Program-made: the position numbers and the translations under genes
Source: Deltaproteobacteria bacterium
GTDB lineage: Bacteria > Desulfobacterota > Desulfobacteria > Desulfobacterales > Desulfatirhabdiaceae
Assembly: GCA_016219185.1 (NCBI GenBank)
Contig: JACRBZ010000073.1
Coordinates: forward strand, 36,180-100,179
DNA length: 64,000 nt
Direction of reading: 5' to 3'
In this document: positions 18,030-26,455 of the stretch, piece after piece
Numbering within the stretch: position 1 is the stretch's first letter
Layout: each line of letters opens with the position of its first letter
Notes under the pieces: generated by a model
The model's database searches: none
What the model was told of the DNA's origin: nothing
What the model saw: the letters and a program-made list of their open reading frames with translations, nothing else

Positions 18030-19835
18030 ATGCGTTTGTCGAGATTTTTAAAAGGGTCATGGAAACCGACTCTATTGAGCCTGTTTCTTCTGGTGGCGTC
18101 CATTTCGTATGCAGCTCTTCCCGAAGCGTTGGAAGCGCTGGCACCCGATTTGATATTGATTAATGGCAAGATTGTCACTGTGGACAAGGATTTTTCGATT
18201 CAGCAGGCTGTTGCGGTCAAGAATCAGGGAATCATTGCCGTCGGCAGGAGCCGGGATATACAGCAACTGGCCGGCAGTAAAACCAGAGTCATCGATCTGA
18301 AGGGGAAAACTGTTCTTCCCGGCATCAATGACGCGCACACTCATTTTCTGGGGTTCGGTCTTTCCAGACCTCCGGCGGCTCTGGATGTCAGTTCAGCCAG
18401 CGTAAAATCGATTGCCGAGATTGCGGTGATGGCGGGAAGACGCGCCAAAGAGGTAAAACCCGGAGAGTGGATCAGCGGTTCCGGGTGGGATGAAGGCTAT
18501 CTGAAAGAGTGTCTGGAAGATCCCGGCGTCAGACATCCCACCTGCTGGGATATTGACAAGCAAACTCCCGACAACCCGGTCTGTCTGGTTGATTTTTCCG
18601 GTCATAACACCTGGTGTAACAGCAAAGCACTGGAACTGGCAAAGGTCACAAAAAATACGCCTGATCCAACCGGAGGAGAAATTGTCCGTGATTCCAAAAC
18701 AGGCGAACCCACCGGATTTTTCAAGGAAAACGCACAGCCTCTGGTCAGGTCCCTGATTCCTCCGCCATCAAAGGATCAACAGATTGAAGCGTTGACCGTT
18801 GCCATGCGGGAAATGACAGCCATGGGAGTTACCAGCATCACTGATGCCAGTGTCTCCCCGGAACTCTGGAGTCTGTACAGTGATTTCTATCGAAAAACGT
18901 TTAAAGAGGGCAAGTGGACTATCCGCGTGAACCTTCTGTTGAACTGGAGCGGTGATGGGGCGGCCGCCGGCAAGGCTGATTTAGAAAAAGCATTTGCATC
19001 AGTAGGCTTAAGTACCGGCTTTGGAGATAACTGGTTGAGAGTAGCCGGAGCCAAGATAGTTGCCGATGGCATTCCTTTAACAAAAACCGCCTGGATGTTC
19101 GATGAGTATGTGGGAGGAGGCACAGGGGGTCTGGCAATCAAAGGGGAGACAGAACAGCACCAGTATGATGCGCTGATTGAGATGATCCGGTTTCTGAATA
19201 GAAAACGAATGCAGATCGGAGTTCATAGCTGTGGTGATCGGGCAGTCAGCGCCAGTGTCGATGGATTTGTAAAGGCACTGCGGGAAGACCCCTGGGATGC
19301 CCGGCATTATGTGATCCACGCCGATTTCGTGAAACCGTCGGATTTGCAGACAATGGCGGAATATGACATTGGCGTGTGTACCCAGAACCAGATCATGTCG
19401 AAAATTATTGAATTCATGGGCAACATTGCGGGACCTGAAAAATCCGCCAATCAGTGGCCGCTGGGTGATTTTAACAAAGCCGGCGTTTGGGTGACCCAGA
19501 GTTCAGATACACCGGTGGTTATCCCGAACTGGAAACAGGGGATGGAAAACTGTCTGCTGAGAGAGTCCATGGCGTCAGGCAAAGTATTTGGCCCGCGTCA
19601 CAGGATTCCAATCAAAGAGGCTATTCGGCAGTATACCATCAACAGCGCCTATCAGGATCATCAGGAGGATATCAAAGGCTCCATCGAACCCGGCAAGTTG
19701 GCCGACTTCGTGGTGCTTGGCGAGGATATTCTGACCATCGATCCACACAAGATCAGCGGTATTCCTGTCCTGATGACCATCGTGAGCGGAAAAATCGTTT
19801 TCAGCACTGACAAGAGCATCGTCACCTTGAAGTAG
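18030..19835 (+). CDS. Amidohydrolase, YtcJ/NfdA-like, exported
   Basis: A metal-dependent amidohydrolase of the YtcJ subfamily. The LPGINDAHTHFLGFG strand carries the HxH metal ligands, with further segments IGVHSCGDRAVSASVDGF and the GSIEPGKLADFVVL composite-domain tail. The N terminus is a signal peptide (PTLLSLFLLVASISYAALP), so it acts outside the cytoplasm. GTG 18021 and ATG 18030 are both possible; I chose ATG. It follows the SMP-30-like gene by about 60 bases inside the DR-flanked segment. The substrate is unknown; the family includes N-substituted formamide deformylase. Confidence 0.88.
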   Translation: MRLSRFLKGSWKPTLLSLFLLVASISYAALPEALEALAPDLILINGKIVTVDKDFSIQQAVAVKNQGIIAVGRSRDIQQLAGSKTRVIDLKGKTVLPGINDAHTHFLGFGLSRPPAALDVSSASVKSIAEIAVMAGRRAKEVKPGEWISGSGWDEGYLKECLEDPGVRHPTCWDIDKQTPDNPVCLVDFSGHNTWCNSKALELAKVTKNTPDPTGGEIVRDSKTGEPTGFFKENAQPLVRSLIPPPSKDQQIEALTVAMREMTAMGVTSITDASVSPELWSLYSDFYRKTFKEGKWTIRVNLLLNWSGDGAAAGKADLEKAFASVGLSTGFGDNWLRVAGAKIVADGIPLTKTAWMFDEYVGGGTGGLAIKGETEQHQYDALIEMIRFLNRKRMQIGVHSCGDRAVSASVDGFVKALREDPWDARHYVIHADFVKPSDLQTMAEYDIGVCTQNQIMSKIIEFMGNIAGPEKSANQWPLGDFNKAGVWVTQSSDTPVVIPNWKQGMENCLLRESMASGKVFGPRHRIPIKEAIRQYTINSAYQDHQEDIKGSIEPGKLADFVVLGEDILTIDPHKISGIPVLMTIVSGKIVFSTDKSIVTLK

Positions 19836-19890
19836 GGAAACCATAAGGTAGCCGATTTATTGCTTTAGGATGCGTGAGCCAGGGAAGTCC

Positions 19891-19981
19891 TTGTAAAACA
19901 GCTCATGCTTTCACATGAGAAGATATAATCCGCCGCATTTAGATATGGAAAATGAACATAAGCATGACAATCGGAATCAAT
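19891..19981 (+). repeat. 91-bp direct repeat DR, copy 2 (native mntH 5' end)
   Basis: Partner of 16382-16472. This copy runs continuously into the NRAMP gene, so it is probably the original and the other copy the duplicate. Confidence 0.88.
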
Positions 19982-21252
19982 CCGGATCCAAGACCGTAGC
20001 CGCGGCCCTGAACGTTCTGGACAGCCCTCAAGGCACGAGCCGCTGGACGCGTCTGTTTCCTTTTCTGGGCCCGGCGTTTATCGCCAGCGTCGCATATATC
20101 GATCCGGGAAATTTTGCAACGAACATCGCCGCCGGAGCCCAATTCGGGTATATGCTGATCTGGGTGATTGTGGCCAGCAACCTCATGGCCATGCTCATCC
20201 AGACACTTTCCGCCAAGCTGGGTATTGCAACGGGCATGAATCTGGCCGAGCACTGCCGGAAGATGTTCCCCAAGCCGGTTGTCATCGGTATGTGGGTTTT
20301 GATGGAGCTGGTGGCGATGGCCACGGACCTGGCGGAATTTCTGGGCGCGGCCCTGGGATTCAATCTCCTGCTGGGTGTGCCGCTTTTTGCCGGAGCGGTT
20401 CTGACAGCGATTTCGACATTTTTGATTCTGGGTCTCGAGCGATTCGGTTTTCGGCCTCTTGAAGCCGTTATATCCGCCATGGTCGGCGTGGTAACGCTGT
20501 GTTATGTGGCAGAGACCCTTATCGTCAAACCGGATTGGGGCAATGTTCTGTACTTTGCCGTTGTCCCGCATTTCAGCGGCGCTGAAAGCGTTGTTCTGGC
20601 ATCCGGCATTTTAGGCGCCACGGTCATGCCCCATGCCATCTTCCTGCATTCCGCACTGACTCAGGGGCGCATCGTGGTCAAGGACAGCGGTCAGTTAAAG
20701 CGCCTGTATCATTATGAGATTGCGGATGTGGTGATCGCCCTGGGAGGCGCAAGTTTTGTCAATGCCGCCATGCTGATCATGGCGGCGGCCACGTTTCATA
20801 AAACAGGGCTGACCCACATCGCCACCATCGAAGAAGCCTATCGAACCCTGGAGCCGCTGCTGGGAAAGGCGGCGGGCTGGTTTTTCGGCTTGTCGCTCCT
20901 GGTGGCCGGACTCTCGTCGTCAACCGTTGGAACCAGCGCCGGTCAGGTCATCATGCAGGGTTTTCTTAAGCGGCATATTCCGGTCTGGGTTCGCAGGCTT
21001 GTGACCATGGCGCCTTCGCTGATCGTTATCGGGGTGGGTCTGGATCCCACCCATACGCTGGTCATGAGTCAGGTGGTGCTCAGTTTCGGGCTTCCCTTTG
21101 CCGTCATCCCGCTGGTGATGTTTACCCGCCGCCGGGATATCATGGGGGATCTGGTGAATCAGCCTCAAACCACATTTTTCGCGGGTCTGGTTGCGGCCAT
21201 CATTGTCGTATTGAATTGTTATCTTCTTTTTCAAATATTCACTGCAGGGTAA
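19945..21252 (+). CDS. mntH: NRAMP-family divalent metal transporter
   Basis: A polytopic inner-membrane transporter for Mn2+/Fe2+ with proton coupling. Both family signatures are present: VAYIDPGNFATNIAAG in TM1 (DPGN metal site) and ILGATVMPHAIFLHSALTQ in TM6 (MPH). The remaining hydrophobic helices fit the 11-TM fold. The frame opens at ATG 19915, but the ATG at 19945 also starts well; neither has a strong ribosome site. The following universal-stress gene begins only 4 bases after the stop, so the two are co-transcribed. Confidence 0.93.
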   Translation: MENEHKHDNRNQSGSKTVAAALNVLDSPQGTSRWTRLFPFLGPAFIASVAYIDPGNFATNIAAGAQFGYMLIWVIVASNLMAMLIQTLSAKLGIATGMNLAEHCRKMFPKPVVIGMWVLMELVAMATDLAEFLGAALGFNLLLGVPLFAGAVLTAISTFLILGLERFGFRPLEAVISAMVGVVTLCYVAETLIVKPDWGNVLYFAVVPHFSGAESVVLASGILGATVMPHAIFLHSALTQGRIVVKDSGQLKRLYHYEIADVVIALGGASFVNAAMLIMAAATFHKTGLTHIATIEEAYRTLEPLLGKAAGWFFGLSLLVAGLSSSTVGTSAGQVIMQGFLKRHIPVWVRRLVTMAPSLIVIGVGLDPTHTLVMSQVVLSFGLPFAVIPLVMFTRRRDIMGDLVNQPQTTFFAGLVAAIIVVLNCYLLFQIFTAG

Positions 21253-21256
21253 AGTC

Positions 21257-22162
21257 ATGTTCAAACATATTCTGGTTCCCCTGGACGGATCGCTTCTGGC
21301 CGAGGCGGCGCTGCCGGCGGCCGCTTATTTGTCCGGAAAATTTCAAGCAGGCGTCACCCTGGTGCATATCATCGAAAAAAACGCTCCGGCCGAAATCCAT
21401 GGGCAACCGCACCTGAGAGATGCGGTGGAAGCTGCGGCCTATCTGAAAAAGATATCCGGGAAATGGTTTCCGGAAGGGCTGCGGATCGAATGCCATGTGC
21501 ATGCCACCGAAGTCGATAATGTCGCGGAAAGCATCGTGCAGCATATCGGGGAATTTGATTATGACCTGATCGTGATGTGCTCGCACGGTCGCGGCAGGGC
21601 CCTTCATCTCATCCTGGGAAGCATGGCCCAGAAAGTCATTGCGATGGGATCGGTTCCCGTTTTGATCACCCGCCCGGGTGAACATGACGAAATTCCGGCA
21701 TTTTCCTGCTCGGCCGTGCTGACGCCGCTCGATGGGGTTCCGGATCATGAACTTTCTCTGCCGGTTGCAAAAATCCTGGCGAAGGCCTGCCAGGCAACCA
21801 TCTGTCTGGCGATGGTCGTTCCCCGGTATGGAAGTCTTTCGGGCCAGATGACGGTGACGAGCCGATTTCTGCCGGGAACGGTGTCCAAAATGCTGGAATT
21901 ATCCGTTCAGAGCGCCGAAGATTATCTCAAAGCCCTGGCCGATAAGCTGAAAAGCGAAGGATTTGATGCTATCGCCCATGTCCGGCGCGGAGATCCGGCG
22001 GACACCATCGTGGCCATCGCCCGGCAGTTGCAGGCGGATATCATTGTATTGGCCACTCACGGCAAATCGGGGATGGAGGCTTTCTGGGCCGGAAGCGTGG
22101 CCCATAAAGTATGCAGCCAGTGCCGGATCCCGATACTGCTGGTTCCGGTGAAAAACGCCTGA
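21257..22162 (+). CDS. Tandem universal stress protein (two UspA domains)
   Basis: Two UspA domains in one 301-residue chain. Each has the ATP-binding G-x2-G-x9-G signature: MCSHGRGRALHLILGSMAQKV in domain 1 and ATHGKSGMEAFWAGSVAHKV in domain 2. Both start with the typical ILVPLDGS / VLTPLDGV strand. Coupled to the NRAMP transporter gene by 4-base spacing, it probably senses or modulates metal transport or stress in the cytoplasm; that link is inferred from context only. Confidence 0.92.
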   Translation: MFKHILVPLDGSLLAEAALPAAAYLSGKFQAGVTLVHIIEKNAPAEIHGQPHLRDAVEAAAYLKKISGKWFPEGLRIECHVHATEVDNVAESIVQHIGEFDYDLIVMCSHGRGRALHLILGSMAQKVIAMGSVPVLITRPGEHDEIPAFSCSAVLTPLDGVPDHELSLPVAKILAKACQATICLAMVVPRYGSLSGQMTVTSRFLPGTVSKMLELSVQSAEDYLKALADKLKSEGFDAIAHVRRGDPADTIVAIARQLQADIIVLATHGKSGMEAFWAGSVAHKVCSQCRIPILLVPVKNA

Positions 22163-22249
22163 TGGGCTCAATGAAATCATAACCATCATCCGTCCATGCC
22201 AATTCAAAAAAGAAACATTGACGCATTACCCGCTTTGCTGTATCAAAAT
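22163..22249 (+). repeat. Imperfect direct repeat S, copy 2
   Basis: Partner of 15535-15618. Contains a short frame ATG 22196 to TAA 22252 (MPIQKRNIDALPALLYQN) which I do not call as a gene. Confidence 0.7.
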
Positions 22250-22303
22250 TAACGGTAACCTGATCAACCCATCTTAGTTCCACCCGGAAAAAGCACCATC
22301 TTT

Positions 22304-22420
22304 TCAATACGTTTTTGCTCCGACCTCCTTGAGCGTCACACTTTTAACGGTATGGGTGTAAATCATCGTGGTTCTGAGATCGTTGAATATTAAAAACGCC
22401 TTTACGTCCCGGTTGATAGC
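22304..22420 (-). pseudogene. Relic of a tyrosine recombinase (integron-integrase-like C terminus)
   Basis: The minus frame reads INRDVKAFLIFNDLRTTMIY then THTVKS...KEVGAKTY-stop. The RTTMIYTHTV block is the signature around the catalytic Tyr of tyrosine recombinases, including integron integrases (typical DIRTVQELLGHxDxxTTMIYTH). The frame is closed upstream by TGA at 22421-22423, and the preceding HxxR half is not readable, so the gene is dead. It points away from the cassette genes, the orientation expected of intI. The rest of 22250-22715 is AT-rich with no other gene that I can support. Confidence 0.6.
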
Positions 22421-22680
22421 TCATCCGGATACATGTTTTACCACAGCCTTTCAAATAATGATGTTGATGGATATCCGATATCCCGTTTTGTTTCAGTAAC
22501 GCCATGTATTGAGGAACAAGATCAGGGGGGGGGGATAGTTTTATCGTATTTATCCTTTTCCGTTTAATACCATTAATTGCAGGATAAACAGCTATAAATA
22601 TGTAACAAATGTTTTGTTATTGTAAATTATTTTTGCGGATGGGATTAAACAGAAGGTTTAAACATCCGCTGAATTATAAA

Positions 22681-22707
22681 CAGAAACCACTTAACCACTG
22701 GTTGGGC
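22681..22707 (+). other. Cassette-boundary or attI-like site upstream of the HNH gene
   Basis: CAGAAACCACTTAACCACTG then GTTGGGC, a GTTRRRY core, nine bases before the HNH start codon. It matches the site at 16821-16847. In an integron this position would be attI or the end of the previous attC. Confidence 0.45.
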
Positions 22708-22715
22708 AGAAGACA

Positions 22716-23390
22716 ATGAAGTTTGAGTTCAAACCACACCGACGGAACGTTCCCGATTCTGAACTGATAGAGGACGTTCAACGTTGCGCGAGGAGGCTCC
22801 AAAGGAACACGATCACCATCGCAGAGTACGAAAGGGATGGCGTTTTTCATCCGACGACTCTCACGAGAAGATTCCGGTCCTGGTTCCGGGTGCTCGAAGT
22901 CTCTGGGCTGGAGGAAAGCAGATCGAAACTAAATATTTCTGATGGGGAACTATTCGACAACCTCAGGTCTGTTTGGACCTCCTTGGCGCGTCAACCACGC
23001 TACGAAGAAGTCAGGAGCCCCATGTCAAAATATTCGGCGGGCACTTACGAGAACCGTTTCGGCACATGGAATCAGGCATTGATGGCTTTCATTGAATGGG
23101 TGGATGAGGGCCAGAAGGACCCGTGCGAAGAGGATAGCACCAAAGCGGACCAAAAGGTGGAAAGGAGAAGGACCAAAAGAGATATTTCGGAAAGATTGAG
23201 GTTTTCAATCCTGCTACGAGACGGTTTCCGTTGTTTATCGTGTGGGCGCAGTCCCCTGAAATCGCCAGGAGTCGAGCTGCATGTGGACCACGTAATTCCA
23301 TGGTCCTCTGGTGGAGAGACTGTTCAAGAAAACCTCAAAACGAAATGTGCAGACTGCAACCTTGGGAAGGGCAATGCGTTTAGAGAATGA
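22716..23390 (+). CDS. HNH endonuclease with two homing-endonuclease-associated repeats
   Basis: Residues about 15-120 hold two copies of the HNH-associated helical DNA-binding repeat (ITIAEYERDGVFHPTTLTRRF then PRYEEVRSPMSKYSAGTYENRF...FGTWNQAL). The C-terminal HNH nuclease domain has RDGFRCLSCGRSP, LHVDHVIPWSSGG and LKTKCADCNLGKGN, giving both zinc-type Cys pairs and the catalytic His pair. It is a stand-alone DNA nuclease, possibly defensive or selfish. The stop is followed after three bases by an attC site, so it looks like the first gene cassette. Confidence 0.87.
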   Translation: MKFEFKPHRRNVPDSELIEDVQRCARRLQRNTITIAEYERDGVFHPTTLTRRFRSWFRVLEVSGLEESRSKLNISDGELFDNLRSVWTSLARQPRYEEVRSPMSKYSAGTYENRFGTWNQALMAFIEWVDEGQKDPCEEDSTKADQKVERRRTKRDISERLRFSILLRDGFRCLSCGRSPLKSPGVELHVDHVIPWSSGGETVQENLKTKCADCNLGKGNAFRE

Positions 23391-23393
23391 AAT

Positions 23394-23499
23394 GTCCAAC
23401 CAGACGCTGGACCGAATGACGAGGAGCGCGGTCACGCCGGGAGTCCAGATCGACCGTTTTTGGCGTGCTCCTCGTCATTCGGTCAGCTTGTCGTTATGT
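23394..23499 (+). other. Integron attC recombination site 1
   Basis: Begins with GTCCAAC (RYYYAAC core) and ends with GTTATGT (GTTRRRY-like). GACCGAATGACGAGGAGC (23410-23427) pairs over all 18 bases with 23467-23484. The inner boxes GCTGGACC and GGTCAGC pair except for one extra G on one arm, the extrahelical base that sets attC strand choice. The 106-bp length is normal. Confidence 0.88.
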
Positions 23500-23556
23500 T
23501 TTCAGGCTGCCACTCTTAGCCCAGAAAAGGGGCGGTTGGGTGAGACATAATCATAT

Positions 23557-24465
23557 ATGAAGAAAAGAAAACAGCACTATGTTTGGCGACATTATCTGAA
23601 GCCTTGGTCTGCGGGCAACAAAATATTCTGCCTGAGAGATGGTAAGGTGTTTGAGCCAAATCTGATGGGGGTTGCGAATGAAAGGGATTTTTATAGGCTT
23701 AAGGAACTGACCCAGAAAGACGTCGATTTCATTGAGAACCTTGCCATCAAACCTTCACCAGCACACCTTCAGAAACTACATGCAAATTTGGTGAGACGAT
23801 TCAACTCCCTATTTAAGCTGAAAAGCTTTGTTCAATCCCGAGGCATCGATGATCCGGAGCTGAACGAGAGAATTGAAGAGGATGTGAATAATCTCGAAGA
23901 AGACCTCCATGGTAGGATTGAGAACGGAGCTATTGAACATCTCAGTTCTATTCTACATGGCGACATTGATTTTTTTGGTACCGATCAGGGCTGCATAGAT
24001 TTTGTATATTTTATGTGTGTCCAATACATGAGGACCAAGAAGATCAAGTCGAGTGTGATTTCGACCATAAAGGGAACCGCGAGTATAGATTTGGACAAGA
24101 TATGGAACGTTCTAAGCCATATTTTTGCTACGAACATGGGTTGGAGCCTCTATGCAGATAGGAGTAACCTCCATCTGATCTTGCTGGACAATCAATCACC
24201 AGTGCAATTTATCACGGGCGACCAACCTGTTATTAATTCCTATGCCACAGGAGATCTGACAAATCCTCCACAGCAATTGGAATTCTATTACCCTGTTTCA
24301 CCTACTGTAGCAGTCTTATTAACCGAAAAAGGAAAATCCGGGGGTGAGAATCAACGATCGGTCGGCCCTGTGGAGGCGACAGTCTACAATGAACATATCG
24401 TAAGAAACCGACACGAACAGATATACGCAGCTTCCAAAGTGCTATTGGAGCGATACATACACTGA
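23557..24465 (+). CDS. DUF4238 family protein
   Basis: A 302-residue protein starting KKRKQHYVWRHYLKPWS, the diagnostic opening of DUF4238, with QFITGDQPVINSYA and EFYYPVSPTVAVLL further on, also typical. Function is not established; members are common on mobile DNA and near defence genes. No signal peptide or membrane helix. It is the only gene between attC 1 and attC 2, so it forms a complete integron cassette. Base composition is lower in GC than the core genes around it, consistent with transfer. Confidence 0.85.
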   Translation: MKKRKQHYVWRHYLKPWSAGNKIFCLRDGKVFEPNLMGVANERDFYRLKELTQKDVDFIENLAIKPSPAHLQKLHANLVRRFNSLFKLKSFVQSRGIDDPELNERIEEDVNNLEEDLHGRIENGAIEHLSSILHGDIDFFGTDQGCIDFVYFMCVQYMRTKKIKSSVISTIKGTASIDLDKIWNVLSHIFATNMGWSLYADRSNLHLILLDNQSPVQFITGDQPVINSYATGDLTNPPQQLEFYYPVSPTVAVLLTEKGKSGGENQRSVGPVEATVYNEHIVRNRHEQIYAASKVLLERYIH

Positions 24466-24487
24466 GTCAAGTATGAAGACGAGAGAA

Positions 24488-24580
24488 ACATAACGAATGC
24501 GTCAACCGGACGCGCGGGGACACGTGGTGGCGGTTTTCCGAAGCCCCTTGGCCGTGCGGCCGGTTACGCTGTTGTTAGAG
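24488..24580 (+). other. Integron attC recombination site 2
   Basis: Starts ACATAAC (exact complement of the GTTATGT that ends attC 1, as expected for a cassette) and ends GTTAGAG. GCGTCAACCGG (24499-24509) pairs with CCGGTTACGC (24560-24569) leaving one extra C as extrahelical base. The 93-bp length is normal. Confidence 0.87.
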
Positions 24581-24587
24581 CCAACAG

Positions 24588-26327
24588 GTGACCATCTTGC
24601 GCGACCTTAGATTTCTGCTGAAAACGCACTACACAAATAGCCGAGCCCTAGTTATTGGGATCGATCAATATAGGAACGCCTCACCTCTGTCGTATGCGGT
24701 TAGTGACGCTGAAGAGATACGTGACGTTCTAGTTTCTGATCTTGCCTTCCCAAATGAAAACATCACATACCTTGTCGATTGCGAAGCCTCCAAGGAAAAC
24801 ATACTCCGCAGTTTCATGCGATTCACCGCAGATGATATGGGTCTTGACGAGCGAATCTTAATTTTCTTTGCAGGGCACGGGCATACGCGCACAGGAATTC
24901 GCGGAGAAGTTGGCTATTTGGTTCCTTACGACGCTGATATGACCGATTTCTCCACTTTTATAAGATGGGATGAACTTACTCGCAATGCCGAGCTTATTCG
25001 CGCCAAACACATGCTGTTTGTTATGGATGCGTGTTATGGAGGCTTGGCATTGACTCGCAGTTTGCATGCGGGAAGCACACGATTTTTAAAAGACATGATG
25101 CTTAGATATTCCCGTCAAGTTCTCACTGCTGGGAAAGCTGATGAGGTAGTCTCTGACTCGGGAGGGCCACTGCCAAATCACTCTGTCTTTACTGGCCATT
25201 TGATTGAAGGGCTTTGTGGAAAGGCGGCTACCGAAAATGGCGTAATAACTGCCAGCGGCCTAATGTCCTATGTATATGGGAAGGTGGCAAATGACAAGAA
25301 CTCAAACCAAACGCCGCATTATGGCTACTTCGACGGGGATGGGGATTTTGTCTTGCAGGCACCACAACTATCGGAACTTGAGAAAGCTGATAATAAGGAT
25401 ATTGACAGTCTTGTTGTTGTACCTTACGCAGAAGAAGAGCTTAGTAGAGAAACCACCCCGAACAAGATCAAGAAGATCAAATCATTGCTATCAAACGAAT
25501 CTTCGTCGATTGAGTTACACGATTTTGTCATTGATGAAGTCAGACGATTTCTTTCTATCACTAGTGAAGATAATTTCAAAGTACAGGGCCAGTTTTCTAA
25601 GGACGAGCTCTTAGAAAGAATATCTAAATATGAAAATATAGGAAACGACATGGCGGTGATATTGGCTTGTATTGCTTATTGGGCAAAACCTTCGCACAAG
25701 ACAATTCTTCAGAAAATACTTGCAAGATCCACTGATCGCCTTGGATCGCAGGGGGGGCTTGTCGTTTGGTTAAACCTTCGTTGGTATCCATTGATACTTG
25801 AACTCTATTGCGCAGGCATCGCCGCCGTTGAGGGCGCGAGGTATGATTCTTTGGCAAGTATTTTCTACACAACGGTTAGCGCATCTGAATACAGACAAAA
25901 TGACCAGTTCATGGCTGCGGCCGTTTCGGATGGCATTCTTGAACTGAATCATGCCGACGTATTTAAGCAACTGCCAGGCCACGATAGACATTACACCCCA
26001 ATGAGTGAATATCTATACAAAATTCTTCAGCCTAAACTTGACGATATTCTTTTCATTGGAAAGAATTATGAGAGATCGTTCGATGAATTCGAAGTCCTTT
26101 TTGCTTTGGTCGTTGCCGACCTTGGGAGGAGGGTGCCGATTGGCCGCTTCGGATGGAAAGGGAGAAGAGGCGATAACGCCCCACTCTCGCGCCTTATTGC
26201 AGAGGCGCAAGCACTGGGAGAAAACTGGGGGCCAATTAAGGCGGGCCTTTTCGGTGGAAAGCAGGAACGATTTAATGCGGCTTCTAAAAATATTCAGCAG
26301 ACAATTGCGAGATTAAACTGGGGGTAG
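24588..26327 (+). CDS. Caspase-like protease (peptidase C14) with C-terminal partner domain
   Basis: The N-terminal ~230 residues are a caspase/metacaspase domain: RALVIGIDQYRNASPLSYAV, catalytic His in ILIFFAGHGHTRTG and catalytic Cys in MLFVMDACYGGLAL. The C-terminal ~300 residues are helix-rich (for example FVIDEVRRFLSITSEDNF) and match no family I can name; they may be a sensing or effector-binding region. Prokaryotic caspases are often abortive-infection effectors. GTG 24588 is the start, seven bases after the attC 2 core, so the gene sits in a third cassette. No adjacent sensor or gasdermin gene is seen. Confidence 0.88.
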   Translation: MTILRDLRFLLKTHYTNSRALVIGIDQYRNASPLSYAVSDAEEIRDVLVSDLAFPNENITYLVDCEASKENILRSFMRFTADDMGLDERILIFFAGHGHTRTGIRGEVGYLVPYDADMTDFSTFIRWDELTRNAELIRAKHMLFVMDACYGGLALTRSLHAGSTRFLKDMMLRYSRQVLTAGKADEVVSDSGGPLPNHSVFTGHLIEGLCGKAATENGVITASGLMSYVYGKVANDKNSNQTPHYGYFDGDGDFVLQAPQLSELEKADNKDIDSLVVVPYAEEELSRETTPNKIKKIKSLLSNESSSIELHDFVIDEVRRFLSITSEDNFKVQGQFSKDELLERISKYENIGNDMAVILACIAYWAKPSHKTILQKILARSTDRLGSQGGLVVWLNLRWYPLILELYCAGIAAVEGARYDSLASIFYTTVSASEYRQNDQFMAAAVSDGILELNHADVFKQLPGHDRHYTPMSEYLYKILQPKLDDILFIGKNYERSFDEFEVLFALVVADLGRRVPIGRFGWKGRRGDNAPLSRLIAEAQALGENWGPIKAGLFGGKQERFNAASKNIQQTIARLNWG

Positions 26328-26455
26328 GCTCTAATCGAGTAAGGGGAATTTTTCTCTCCCCCTCCCCAATCGAGTAGCCCAGGGGAATCTCGCCCCCAAG
26401 ACCGGGTCGCCGGGTAACCGGTGCCCCTCGACGCCGTATCATTGAGGTTCCATCC
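26328..26455 (+). other. Interrupted attC-like end and unidentified GC-rich filler
   Basis: CTCTAAT at 26329-26335 differs by one base from CTCTAAC, the complement of the GTTAGAG that ends attC 2, so it is placed where the caspase cassette's own attC should begin. The expected folded partner does not follow. Instead there is a GC-rich segment with an internal direct repeat (AATCGAGTA...GGGGAA, twice). Confidence 0.45.

Noticed and set aside
22196-22252. 18-residue frame MPIQKRNIDALPALLYQN
   Set aside because: Part of repeat S; no ribosome site and the other copy has no ATG, so not called as a gene.
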